Positions 57,108 through 64,000 of a DNA stretch of 64,000 nucleotides are shown piece by piece. Numbering within the stretch: the first letter of the stretch is position 1; every line of letters starts with the position of its first letter. The stretch comes from Micromonospora sp045209745 (lineage in GTDB: Bacteria; Actinomycetota; Actinomycetes; Mycobacteriales; Micromonosporaceae), in contig NZ_CP109273.1 of NCBI RefSeq assembly GCF_045209745.1, forward strand, positions 496,001 to 560,000, in the 5' to 3' direction. The translations under genes were made by a program, and so were the position numbers. The notes beneath the pieces were generated by a model. That model did no database searches. It had not been told where the DNA came from and saw only the letters and a program-made list of their open reading frames with translations.

Positions 57108-58862
57108 ATGGCACAGGCGGAGTACGTCCAGGAATCGCTGGCCGGTCTCGACCCGGCGGTGGGCGGGGTGGACCCGGCACTTCCGCTCTACGCGACCACC
57201 TTCGTGGTGGTCGACCTGGAGACCACCGGCGGCGCGCCGGACGGCGGCGGCATCACCGAGATCGGCGCGGTCAAGGTGCGCGGCGGCGAGCAGTTGGGCG
57301 TGCTGGCCACCCTGGTCAACCCGGGGCAGCCGATCCCGCCGTTCATCACCGTCCTGACCGGGATCACCCAGGCGATGCTGGTGCCGGCGCCGCCGATCGA
57401 GCAGGTGCTGCCGAGCTTCCTGGAGTTCATCGCCGACGCGGTGCTGGTGGCCCACAACGCCCCGTACGACGTGGGCTTCCTCAAGGCCGCCTGCGCGAAG
57501 CACGGCTACCGCTGGCCCAACCCTCGGGTGCTGGACACGGCGGCGCTCGCCCGTCGGGTGCTGACCCGCGACGAGGTGCCCAACCGCAAGCTCGGCACCC
57601 TGGCCGCCTACTTCCGCACCGTCACCCAGCCCACCCACCGCGCGTTGGACGACGCGAAGGCCACCGTCGACGTGTTGCACGGGCTGATCGGTCGGCTCGG
57701 CGGGCACCGGGTGGACACGGTCGGCGACGCCATCGAGTTCGCCCGGGCGGTCACCCCGACCCAACGCCGCAAACGGCACCTGGCCGAGGGGCTGCCCAAG
57801 GTCCCCGGGGTCTACATCTTCCGGGCCGCCGACGACCGGCCGCTCTACGTGGGCACCTCCGTCGACATCGCCACCCGGGTACGCAGCTACTTCACCGCCG
57901 GGGAGAAGCGCGCCCGGATCTCCGAGATGCTGGCCGTGGCCGAACGGGTCGAGGCGGTGGAGTGCGCGCACTCGTTGGAGGCGGAGGTCCGCGAGCTGCG
58001 GTTGATCGCCGCACACGCCCCGCCGTACAACCGGCGGTCGAAGTACCCGGAGCGGATGGTCTGGCTGAAGCTGACCGACGGTCCGTATCCTCGGCTCTCG
58101 ATCGTCCGCGACCTCTCCCCCACCGACACCGCGTACCTCGGGCCGTTCACCTCCCGGCGGGCCGCGGAGCTGGCCGCCGCCGGCTTCCACGACGCCGTGC
58201 CGCTGCGCCAGTGCACGCACCGGCTCTCGCTGCGCACCGTCACGCCGGCCTGCGCGCTGGCCGAGCTGGGTCGTTGCCCGGCACCCTGCGAGCACAAGAT
58301 CACCCCCCAGGAGTACGACGACAGCGCGGCCGCGCCCTTCCGCACCGCGACGGCCAGCGACCCGCAGCCGGTGGTGGACGCGCTGCTCGCCCGGATCGAC
58401 GTGCTGTCCCGTGACCAGCGCTACGAGGACGCGGCGGTGGTGCGGTCCCGGCTGGCCGCGGTGCTGCGGGCCACCGTCCGGATGCAGCGGCTGGCCGCGC
58501 TGACCGGGATCGTCGAGCTGGCCGCGGCTCGGCCGGCCGCCCGGGGTGGCTGGGAGTTGGCGCTGGTGCGGCACGGTCGGCTGGCCGGCGCGGGGGTGTC
58601 CCCGCCGGGCGTCCACCCGCGGCCCACGCTGACCGCCATCCGAGCCACCGCCGAGACGGTGTCGGGCGGGCACGGCCCGGTGCCGGCGGCCACCGCCGAG
58701 GAGTCCGAGCGGATCCTGTCCTGGTTGGAACGACCGGAGACCCGACTGGTCGAGATGTCCTCCGGTTGGTCCTCCCCCGTGGGTGGCGCGGCGCGGTTCC
58801 GTGACCTGCTGGCGAAGGCCGAGAGCGGGGCGTCCCACCAACTCTCGACCGAACGCTCATGA
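57108..58862 (+). CDS. DEDDh exonuclease fused to UvrC-like GIY-YIG nuclease (Rv2191 type)
   Basis: 584 aa from ATG 57108, little Shine-Dalgarno signal. N-terminal DEDDh exonuclease (about 25-195): VVVDLETTGG, HNAPYDVGFL, HRALDDAKATVDV. C-terminal GIY-YIG domain (about 232-315): VPGVYIFRAADDRPLYVGTS, then a UvrC N-terminal-like region with the UVR-type motif DQRYEDAAVVRSRL. It lacks the UvrC C-terminal RNase H half and so resembles Cho plus DnaQ. Role in DNA repair inferred. Confidence 0.9.
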   Translation: MAQAEYVQESLAGLDPAVGGVDPALPLYATTFVVVDLETTGGAPDGGGITEIGAVKVRGGEQLGVLATLVNPGQPIPPFITVLTGITQAMLVPAPPIEQVLPSFLEFIADAVLVAHNAPYDVGFLKAACAKHGYRWPNPRVLDTAALARRVLTRDEVPNRKLGTLAAYFRTVTQPTHRALDDAKATVDVLHGLIGRLGGHRVDTVGDAIEFARAVTPTQRRKRHLAEGLPKVPGVYIFRAADDRPLYVGTSVDIATRVRSYFTAGEKRARISEMLAVAERVEAVECAHSLEAEVRELRLIAAHAPPYNRRSKYPERMVWLKLTDGPYPRLSIVRDLSPTDTAYLGPFTSRRAAELAAAGFHDAVPLRQCTHRLSLRTVTPACALAELGRCPAPCEHKITPQEYDDSAAAPFRTATASDPQPVVDALLARIDVLSRDQRYEDAAVVRSRLAAVLRATVRMQRLAALTGIVELAAARPAARGGWELALVRHGRLAGAGVSPPGVHPRPTLTAIRATAETVSGGHGPVPAATAEESERILSWLERPETRLVEMSSGWSSPVGGAARFRDLLAKAESGASHQLSTERS

Positions 58863-58990
58863 CCAACTGACCGATCGGACTACGTCGACTCGCTTAGTCT
58901 GTTAGAGAAGTGCAGTCCTGCCCGATTCGTGGGCCTGCTCCGTGCCGCCGGCCGTTGGCGACGCGGAGCCGGGGTGAGGAGGTGTCCCTC

Positions 58991-60784
58991 GTGGACGTCG
59001 ACGCCGGACACGGCGCCGCCCTGGGGGGCGCCCTGCCGACGCAGCCGGGTGAGCTGCCGCTCGCCCGCCGGCTGCGGTCGTTGCTCAGCTGGCCGACCAC
59101 CGACTCCGACCCGGTCACCCAGTTGGTTCGCACCCACCGGGGCATCCACGCCGGCACCGACCCCGCGGTGCTGCGCCGGGCGTACACGATTGCGGAAAAC
59201 ATGCACCGGGGGCAGTTCCGCAAGAGCGGGGAACCGTACATCACCCACCCCCTCGCGGTGGCGCAGATCTGCGCCGAGCTGGGGATGGACACCACCACCC
59301 TGGTCGCGGCGCTGCTGCACGACACCGTGGAGGACACCCGCTACACCCTCCAGGCGCTCTCCGAGGATTTCGGCGGCGAGGTGGCCCACCTGGTCGACGG
59401 CGTGACAAAGTTCGACAAGGCGTTCTACGGCAAGGCCGCCGAGGCGGAGACGATCCGCAAGATGATCGTCGCGGCCGCCAAGGACGTCCGGGTGCTGATC
59501 ATCAAGCTGGCCGACCGGCTGCACAACATGCGCACCCTGGGGGTGCGCTCCGCGTCGTCGCGGGAACGGATCGCCCGCAAGACCCAGGAGGTCCTGGTCC
59601 CGCTCTGTGACCGGTTGGGCATCCAGACCCTCAAACGCGAACTGGACGACGTGGTGCTGTTGCACCTGGAGCCCGACGAGCACGCCCGGCTGGCCCGACA
59701 CGTGCACGACCGGCCGGGGTGGGACGCGTACCTCGACTCGGTGGTCACCCGGGCCCGGGTGGCGCTGCGCCGCAGCCGGGTCGACGCCGAGGTGAGCCCT
59801 CGCCCCCGGCACCTCTACTCGATCTGGAAAGACACCATCGCCGGCGACCACACCGCCCCGTACGACCTGCCCCGCATCGTGGTGGTCGTCGACGGCCCGG
59901 CCACCGACTGTTACGCCGCGCTGGGCGCGATCCACGGCACCTGGCGACCGGTGCCCGGCCGTTTCAAGGACTTCATCGCCTCACCGAAGAACAACCTCTA
60001 CCGCTCTCTGCACACCAGCGTCTGCGGCCCACAGGACCGCACCGTGGAGGTGCTGATCCGCAACGAGGAGATGCACCGCTCAGCCGAGTACGGCATCGCC
60101 GCCGACTTCCGCTTTCCCCGCTCGGGGAGCAGCAGCGCCACGGCCCGCGCCGAGCAGTTGGACTGGCTGCGCCGGGTGCTCGACTGGGAGCCGGACGCCG
60201 CCGACCCGGCGCAGTTCCTCGAATCGCTGCGCTGCGACCTCGCCGAGGGCCAGATCCAGGTCTTCGCCGAAGGGCGGCAGGTCGTGCTGCCGGCCGGCGC
60301 CACGCCGGTCGACCTCGCGTACGAGCTGGGCAACGAACGGGGCGACCGCTGCCTCGCCGCGCGGATCAACGGTCGACTGGCCCCGCTGAGCTCAGAGCTG
60401 GACGAGGGCGACGTGGTGGAGATCTTCACCGAGAACGACGGCGACAACGGCTTCGAGGCCGGTGTCGCGCCGCGTGGCCCCCGCCGGGAGTGGCTGAGCT
60501 TCGTCAAGTCGCCGCACGCGCAGATGCAGATCAACCGGTGGTTCGCCGAGCACACCGAGCCGGGCATCACGATCAGCGACAAGGTCCGCCTCGGTCGGGC
60601 CACCATCGGGCTCGCCCTGCGTCAGCACAACCGGGGTCTCGCCAGCGACCTGCCGCTGCTGCGCCTCTCCGAGGAGCTGGGCTACCCCGACCTGGAGACC
60701 CTGCTGGTCGCGGTCTTCGACCGGGTCATCGAACCGGACACCGTGGTACGCCAGCTCATCGACCTGGTCGACCACCGGCAGTGA
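58991..60784 (+). CDS. RelA/SpoT homologue with HD and TGS domains, altered synthetase
   Basis: 597 aa from GTG 58991 with AGGAGG 8 nt upstream. HD hydrolase domain: KSGEPYITHPLAVAQI and ALLHDTVEDT (HD at 110-111), KLADRLHNMRTL. The synthetase region follows with RFKDFIASPKNNLYRSLHT and a conserved-looking core, but the strand before it reads YDLPRIVVVVDG where synthetases have a D-L-x-x-x-R block. TGS domain (IQVFAEGRQVVLPAGATP). No ACT domain. Likely a hydrolase or weak synthetase, RshA-like. Confidence 0.88.
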   Translation: MDVDAGHGAALGGALPTQPGELPLARRLRSLLSWPTTDSDPVTQLVRTHRGIHAGTDPAVLRRAYTIAENMHRGQFRKSGEPYITHPLAVAQICAELGMDTTTLVAALLHDTVEDTRYTLQALSEDFGGEVAHLVDGVTKFDKAFYGKAAEAETIRKMIVAAAKDVRVLIIKLADRLHNMRTLGVRSASSRERIARKTQEVLVPLCDRLGIQTLKRELDDVVLLHLEPDEHARLARHVHDRPGWDAYLDSVVTRARVALRRSRVDAEVSPRPRHLYSIWKDTIAGDHTAPYDLPRIVVVVDGPATDCYAALGAIHGTWRPVPGRFKDFIASPKNNLYRSLHTSVCGPQDRTVEVLIRNEEMHRSAEYGIAADFRFPRSGSSSATARAEQLDWLRRVLDWEPDAADPAQFLESLRCDLAEGQIQVFAEGRQVVLPAGATPVDLAYELGNERGDRCLAARINGRLAPLSSELDEGDVVEIFTENDGDNGFEAGVAPRGPRREWLSFVKSPHAQMQINRWFAEHTEPGITISDKVRLGRATIGLALRQHNRGLASDLPLLRLSEELGYPDLETLLVAVFDRVIEPDTVVRQLIDLVDHRQ

Positions 60785-60837
60785 CCGGGCGGGCCCCAGC
60801 GCGTCCGAAGGACTTTTGTGACCACTAGCCTGGAGTC

Positions 60838-61380
60838 ATGATCCCCCGCTCCCGCGCCACCGGTCGGGCCATCTTCTACCAGGCTTTCTACCGACTGCCT
60901 CTGCCGGCGCGTCGGCGCCTGGTCCGGATGGCCGTGCCCAAGTACATCGTCGGCGCGGTCACCCTGGTCCGCGACGCCGAGGCGACGGGCGCGGGTCGGT
61001 TGCTGATGCTGCGCCAGCCACCCGGCAAGGGCTGGTCACTCCCCGCCGGTCTGTTGGATCGCGGCGAGCCCCCGGTGGTGGGCGCGGCCCGCGAGCTGTT
61101 CGAGGAATCCGGCATCCGGCTCCCCCCGTCGCGGCTGCGTCCGGCGGTGCCGAACGCGATCGTGCACGCCAAGGGCTGGGTGGACATGGTCTTCGAGACG
61201 GACGTGCCGGCGTCCAGCACCGAACTTGCGGTCGACGGCGCGGAGGTCTTCGAGGCCGCGTGGCACCCGCTGGACGACCTGCCCAAGCTGACCTGGCCGA
61301 CCGCCCGGCTGCTCGCCTACTACGACATCGGGCCGCTGGCCGGGCAGTTCCCTCCACCGGTCCCCGACAACCTGCCATGA
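60838..61380 (+). CDS. NUDIX hydrolase
   Basis: 180 aa from ATG 60838. The Nudix box G-x5-E-x7-REUXEE-x-GU is intact at residues 71-93 (GLLDRGEPPV, then GAARELFEESG). Hydrolyses a nucleoside-diphosphate-linked compound; substrate not deducible. The stop overlaps the following nucleotidyltransferase start by 4 nt. Confidence 0.9.
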   Translation: MIPRSRATGRAIFYQAFYRLPLPARRRLVRMAVPKYIVGAVTLVRDAEATGAGRLLMLRQPPGKGWSLPAGLLDRGEPPVVGAARELFEESGIRLPPSRLRPAVPNAIVHAKGWVDMVFETDVPASSTELAVDGAEVFEAAWHPLDDLPKLTWPTARLLAYYDIGPLAGQFPPPVPDNLP

Positions 61381-62246
61381 CCGGCGCGGCTGATGTGCCT
61401 GGGGAGCTGTGCGCGGTGGTGCTCGCCGCGGGCGAGGGCACCCGACTGCGCCCGCTCACCGAACGGCTGCCCAAGGCGCTCTGCCCGGTGGGCAACGTGC
61501 CGCTGCTGGACCGGGCGTTGACCCGGCTGGCCGGGCTCGGCCTGACCGGTCCCGCCCGGGTCGCGGTGAACGCCTGCTACCTCGGCGACCAGGTGGTCGC
61601 GCACGTCGGCGACCGCGCGCACCTGTCCGTCGAGCCGGGCGATCCGCTGGGCACCGCGGGCGGCGTGGCCAATCTGCGGGACTGGATCGACGGGCGGCCG
61701 GTGCTGGTCGGCAACGCGGACGCGTACCTCGCCGACCCGGCGGCTCCGCCGGGGCCGGACGTGGCCGCCCTGCTCGACGGGTGGGACGGGCACACCGTAC
61801 GCCTGCTCGGCCAGCCCGCCGCCGACCCGACCGCACCGGGCACCTTCAGTGGGCACAACTTCACCGGCTTCTCGCTGCTGCCCTGGCGGCTGGTCCGCGA
61901 CCTGCCGGTGGTCTCCTCCAACCTGGTCCGCGCCCTGTGGCGCCCGGCCGAGGCGGCCGGTGACCTGGAGGTGGTGCCCTACGCGGGCACCTTCTACGAC
62001 ACCGGCACCCCCGCCGACTATCTGGCGGCCAACCTGCACGCCGCAGCCGGCGGAGCCATCGTGGACCCGTCCGCCACGGTGACCGGTCGCTGCGTGGAGT
62101 CGGTGGTCGGCGCGGGCGCGCGGGTCAACGGTGACGTGTGCCGCACGGTGGTGTGGCCGGGCGCGACGGTGCGCGCGGGCGAGCGGCTGCGCGACGCGAT
62201 CCGAGCCGGGGACGGCTGCACCGTACCGGCCGTCGCGCACGGCTGA
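61377..62246 (+). CDS. Sugar-phosphate nucleotidyltransferase-like protein
   Basis: 289 aa from ATG 61377. The nucleotide site AAGEGTRLRPLTERLPKALCPVGN is at about 17-40, with LGTAGGVANL and VLVGNADAYL (metal Asp) and a short C-terminal hexapeptide-like tail (IVDPSATVTGRCVESVVGAGARV). Probably mannose-1-phosphate guanylyltransferase-like or glucose-1-phosphate type. Coupled with the NUDIX gene. Confidence 0.85.
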   Translation: MTGAADVPGELCAVVLAAGEGTRLRPLTERLPKALCPVGNVPLLDRALTRLAGLGLTGPARVAVNACYLGDQVVAHVGDRAHLSVEPGDPLGTAGGVANLRDWIDGRPVLVGNADAYLADPAAPPGPDVAALLDGWDGHTVRLLGQPAADPTAPGTFSGHNFTGFSLLPWRLVRDLPVVSSNLVRALWRPAEAAGDLEVVPYAGTFYDTGTPADYLAANLHAAAGGAIVDPSATVTGRCVESVVGAGARVNGDVCRTVVWPGATVRAGERLRDAIRAGDGCTVPAVAHG

Positions 62247-62325
62247 GCCTCGACGGCTCCCGACTCCACGCCCGGGCGGAAACATCTAGCATGGGCGACG
62301 ACGCCGACGAACGGAGAAATGCCCC

Positions 62326-62613
62326 GTGATCACCGCGATCGTGCTGATCGACTGCGCCACCGACGCGATTCCCGAGGTGGCGGAGACCCTGGCCAACCTT
62401 CCCGGCGTCAGCGAGGTCTACTCGGTGGCCGGGCACGTCGACCTCATCGCCATCGTCCGGGTCCGCGAGTTCGACCAGATCGCCGAGGTCATCGCGGGCA
62501 GCATCTCCAAGGTGCCGGGCGTGCTGAACACCGACTCACACATCGCGTTCCGGGCGTACTCCCAGCACGACCTGGAGGAGGCGTTCGCGATCGGCCTGGC
62601 CAGCGCCGACTGA
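62326..62613 (+). CDS. Stand-alone Lrp/AsnC ligand-binding (RAM) domain protein
   Basis: 95 aa from GTG 62326, with GGAGAAATG... sequence and GGAG about 13 nt upstream. Only the ligand-binding half is present: MITAIVLIDC, VSEVYSVAGHVDLIAIVRVR, then VPGVLNTDSHIAFRAYSQHD. There is no HTH. Likely an amino-acid-sensing dimer; small stand-alone members are known in actinobacteria. It converges with the DUF4142 gene over a hairpin. Confidence 0.9.
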   Translation: MITAIVLIDCATDAIPEVAETLANLPGVSEVYSVAGHVDLIAIVRVREFDQIAEVIAGSISKVPGVLNTDSHIAFRAYSQHDLEEAFAIGLASAD

Positions 62614-62626
62614 CCCGCACGCACGG

Positions 62627-62657
62627 CGGCCGGTCCACCGCGCGGGTGGACCGGCCG
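62627..62657. terminator. Bidirectional hairpin
   Basis: CGGCCGGTCCACC (62627-62639) and its complement (62645-62657) form a 13-bp stem with a 5-nt loop between converging genes. Confidence 0.75.
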
Positions 62658-62675
62658 TCTGCTGTCGTCGCTACG

Positions 62676-63368
62676 TCAGCTCTCGCTGGGAGCCGGCGTC
62701 TCGGTGGTGCCGCCGCCCGGAGCCGGCGACTCGGTGCTGGTGCCACCCGGAGCCGGCGACTCGGTGCTGGTGCCGCCCGGAGCCGGCGACTCAGTGCCGG
62801 TGCCACCCGGGCTGGGCGTACCGCTGGCGCTGGTCTGCGGAACCGGGATGCCCAACTGGTTGGCGAGCCGCACCAGCTCGTCGTAGTGCGCCTGCAGCGT
62901 CGGCAGAGCGGTCTGGGCCAACTGGACCACCGACTGCTCGGAGCCCTGCGAGATCTCCGTCTGGGTGGCCTGGATGGCCTGGACGTGGCCAGCCAGCTCA
63001 CTGGTCACCCAGAGCCGGTCGAATTCCGCACCGCTGGCGTTGTTCAGCTTGTTGATGACCGCCTGCTGATCGGCGCTGGGCTCGTTCGGCAGTTCCACCC
63101 CGAGCTGCGACGCGGTCTGCTGCACCGTCTGGTCCAGCTGGGTGTGGTCGGTCTTGAACATCGCCCCCAGGTCCTTGACCCCCTGGTCCTGACCCTTCTG
63201 CTGGGCCAGCTCACCAGCGGTGATCTCGAACAGGTTGACCTGGTGTAGCGCCTGCAGGTACTGGGTGTCCTGCGTCGACGGCTGTGCCGCGGCCTGCGCG
63301 GCCGCAGCCGGCGCGACACCGACCAGTACCAGCGCGGCCAACAGGCCGAGGCGTTTGATACCCAACAT
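62676..63368 (-). CDS. DUF4142 exported protein with 10-aa C-terminal repeats
   Basis: 230 aa from ATG 63368, AGGGGGGGAAG upstream. Signal peptide about 1-27 (ends AAAAQAAA), then the DUF4142 ferritin-like helical domain (about 33-175) with DTQYLQALHQVNLFEITAGE and FKTDHTQLDQTVQQ, His residues in regular positions. The C-terminus repeats GTxTESPAPGG three to four times and is disordered. Cell-surface or periplasmic; role unknown. Confidence 0.88.
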   Translation of the reverse strand: MLGIKRLGLLAALVLVGVAPAAAAQAAAQPSTQDTQYLQALHQVNLFEITAGELAQQKGQDQGVKDLGAMFKTDHTQLDQTVQQTASQLGVELPNEPSADQQAVINKLNNASGAEFDRLWVTSELAGHVQAIQATQTEISQGSEQSVVQLAQTALPTLQAHYDELVRLANQLGIPVPQTSASGTPSPGGTGTESPAPGGTSTESPAPGGTSTESPAPGGGTTETPAPSES

Positions 63369-63510
63369 GCTTCCCCCCCTTGAGACGTTGGACCGCACGG
63401 ATACCCGACTCACCGGGGTTATTCCTGCGATCGCCCGTCGGGCGGGGTCGACAGGTCCCGCCGTGACCGTCCGACTCCTGCTGGGATGGGGCGGCGGGTA
63501 CGGATACGAC

Positions 63511-63541
63511 GTGGCGCCCGCCGGAATCCGGCGGGCGCCAC
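63511..63541 (-). terminator. 14-bp hairpin downstream of qcrB
   Basis: GTGGCGCCCGCCGG (63511-63524) and its complement (63528-63541) with a 3-nt AAT loop; it sits 21 bp past the qcrB stop and likely ends the bc1 complex transcript. Confidence 0.78.
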
Positions 63542-63561
63542 GTAACAGTGCGTTTGGGCGG

Positions 63562-64000
63562 TCAGCGGCGGCTCTCGCCGCTGCCGATCTCCTCGCGCTC
63601 GGGCCGGGCCTCGACCGGCGGGTGACCCGGCGAGACCGGCGCCTCGACCGGCTTCTCGATCGGGTAGAAGAAGCCCCGGATGGCCGGGCCGAGGGCCCCC
63701 AGCCGGTTCATCTTCTTCGGCACGACCCAGCCAACGTACTCCAGCTCGCCGTGACCGTCCCCGTGCTCGCTCGACGCGCTGAGCGGCTGGTGCACCTCGA
63801 CGAACCGGCCGTCCGGCATGCGCCGGATGATGCCGGTCTCCACGCCGTGCGCGAGCACCTCCCGGTCGTGCTGCTGCAGACCAAGGCAGAGCCGGTACGT
63901 GAAGTAGTACGCGAGCGGCGGGAGCAACAGCAGACCGATCCGGCCAGCCCAGGTCATCGCGTTCAGGCTGATCTGGAACTTGTCGGCGATCACGTCGTTG
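63562..64000 (-). CDS. qcrB: Cytochrome bc1 complex cytochrome b subunit, C-terminal part
   Basis: C-terminal 146 codons of QcrB, the N-terminus lies outside the window. NDVIADKFQISLNAMTWAGR is the membrane-facing actinobacterial C-terminal block, with a hydrophobic helix (LLLLPPLAYYFTYRLCLGL), then LQQHDREVLAHGVETGIIRR and VEVHQPLSASSEHG, features of the actinobacterial extension. Synteny with M. tuberculosis Rv2196 supports it. The qcrA, qcrC and ctaE genes should lie to the right. Confidence 0.92.
   Translation of the reverse strand, partial: NDVIADKFQISLNAMTWAGRIGLLLLPPLAYYFTYRLCLGLQQHDREVLAHGVETGIIRRMPDGRFVEVHQPLSASSEHGDGHGELEYVGWVVPKKMNRLGALGPAIRGFFYPIEKPVEAPVSPGHPPVEARPEREEIGSGESRR

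Noticed and set aside
1..64000. tRNA or rRNA genes
   Set aside because: No cloverleaf-like tRNA or rRNA sequence was noticed on either strand, though a covariance search was not possible.

Overview
The window looks like a chromosomal core segment of a high-GC actinobacterium, most likely a Micromonosporaceae member (Micromonospora or Salinispora type). Evidence: very strong G/C bias at third codon positions, many GTG starts and ATGA overlaps, an actinobacterial PknL/Rv2175c pair, a class II DAHP synthase, RNase AS, a CruF/CruG-type carotenoid operon and a QcrB fragment at the right edge. The order of conserved genes (metF, polyprenyl synthase, Rv2175c-like, PASTA kinase, aroG, RNase AS, PlsC, SRPBCC, fadD15, pimB, DEDDh/UvrC-like nuclease, qcrB) broadly parallels Mycobacterium tuberculosis Rv2172c to Rv2196, loosened by many lineage-specific insertions. 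I see no tRNA, rRNA or CRISPR array.

Left end (1-8.7 kb): a minus-strand mutagenesis module (SAV_6107-type HEPN protein, ImuA, ImuB; ImuB runs off the edge). Facing it, across a 444-bp region holding a near-perfect LexA/SOS box and a large hairpin, is an operon of ybaK, crtA-like, GNAT, cruF-like, cruG-like and crtI/crtD-like genes that should make a glycosylated monocyclic or acyclic carotenoid.

8.7-20 kb: CDP-alcohol phosphatidyltransferase, metF, an XRE regulator, a geranylgeranyl/polyprenyl diphosphate synthase, the Rv2175c-like DNA-binding protein divergent from its presumed kinase, endonuclease IV, an IS110-family element with a structured non-coding left flank, threonine aldolase and DAHP synthase.

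20-31 kb: secreted and metabolic functions. These are a lipoprotein, a CBM2-GH18 chitinase, glutathione peroxidase, an F420-type NADP oxidoreductase-like protein, a DUF4397 surface protein translationally coupled to a class F sortase, DUF2203, ProC, a phosphofructokinase with PPi-type residues, a PPOX protein, RNase AS and a Crp/Fnr regulator.

31-50 kb: a 1.1-1.2k-residue cyclase/ATPase with a double zinc ribbon, OtsA, an alpha/beta hydrolase lacking its nucleophile, an FMO, an EEP nuclease/phosphatase, ROK glucokinase, SRPBCC, FadD15, a NarL-type two-component system, and a methyltransferase overlapping a GGDEF-EAL protein.

50-64 kb: TetR with twin operators, PlsC, PimB-like glycosyltransferase, M48 protease, a Cys-rich small protein, a DinB/pentapeptide gene flanked by imperfect direct repeats, NYN protein, DEDDh-GIY-YIG nuclease, an RSH-like protein with an altered synthetase region, NUDIX plus nucleotidyltransferase, a stand-alone Lrp/AsnC ligand domain, DUF4142 and the QcrB C-terminus. 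Dispersed GATC-ended palindromes punctuate the intergenic spaces.
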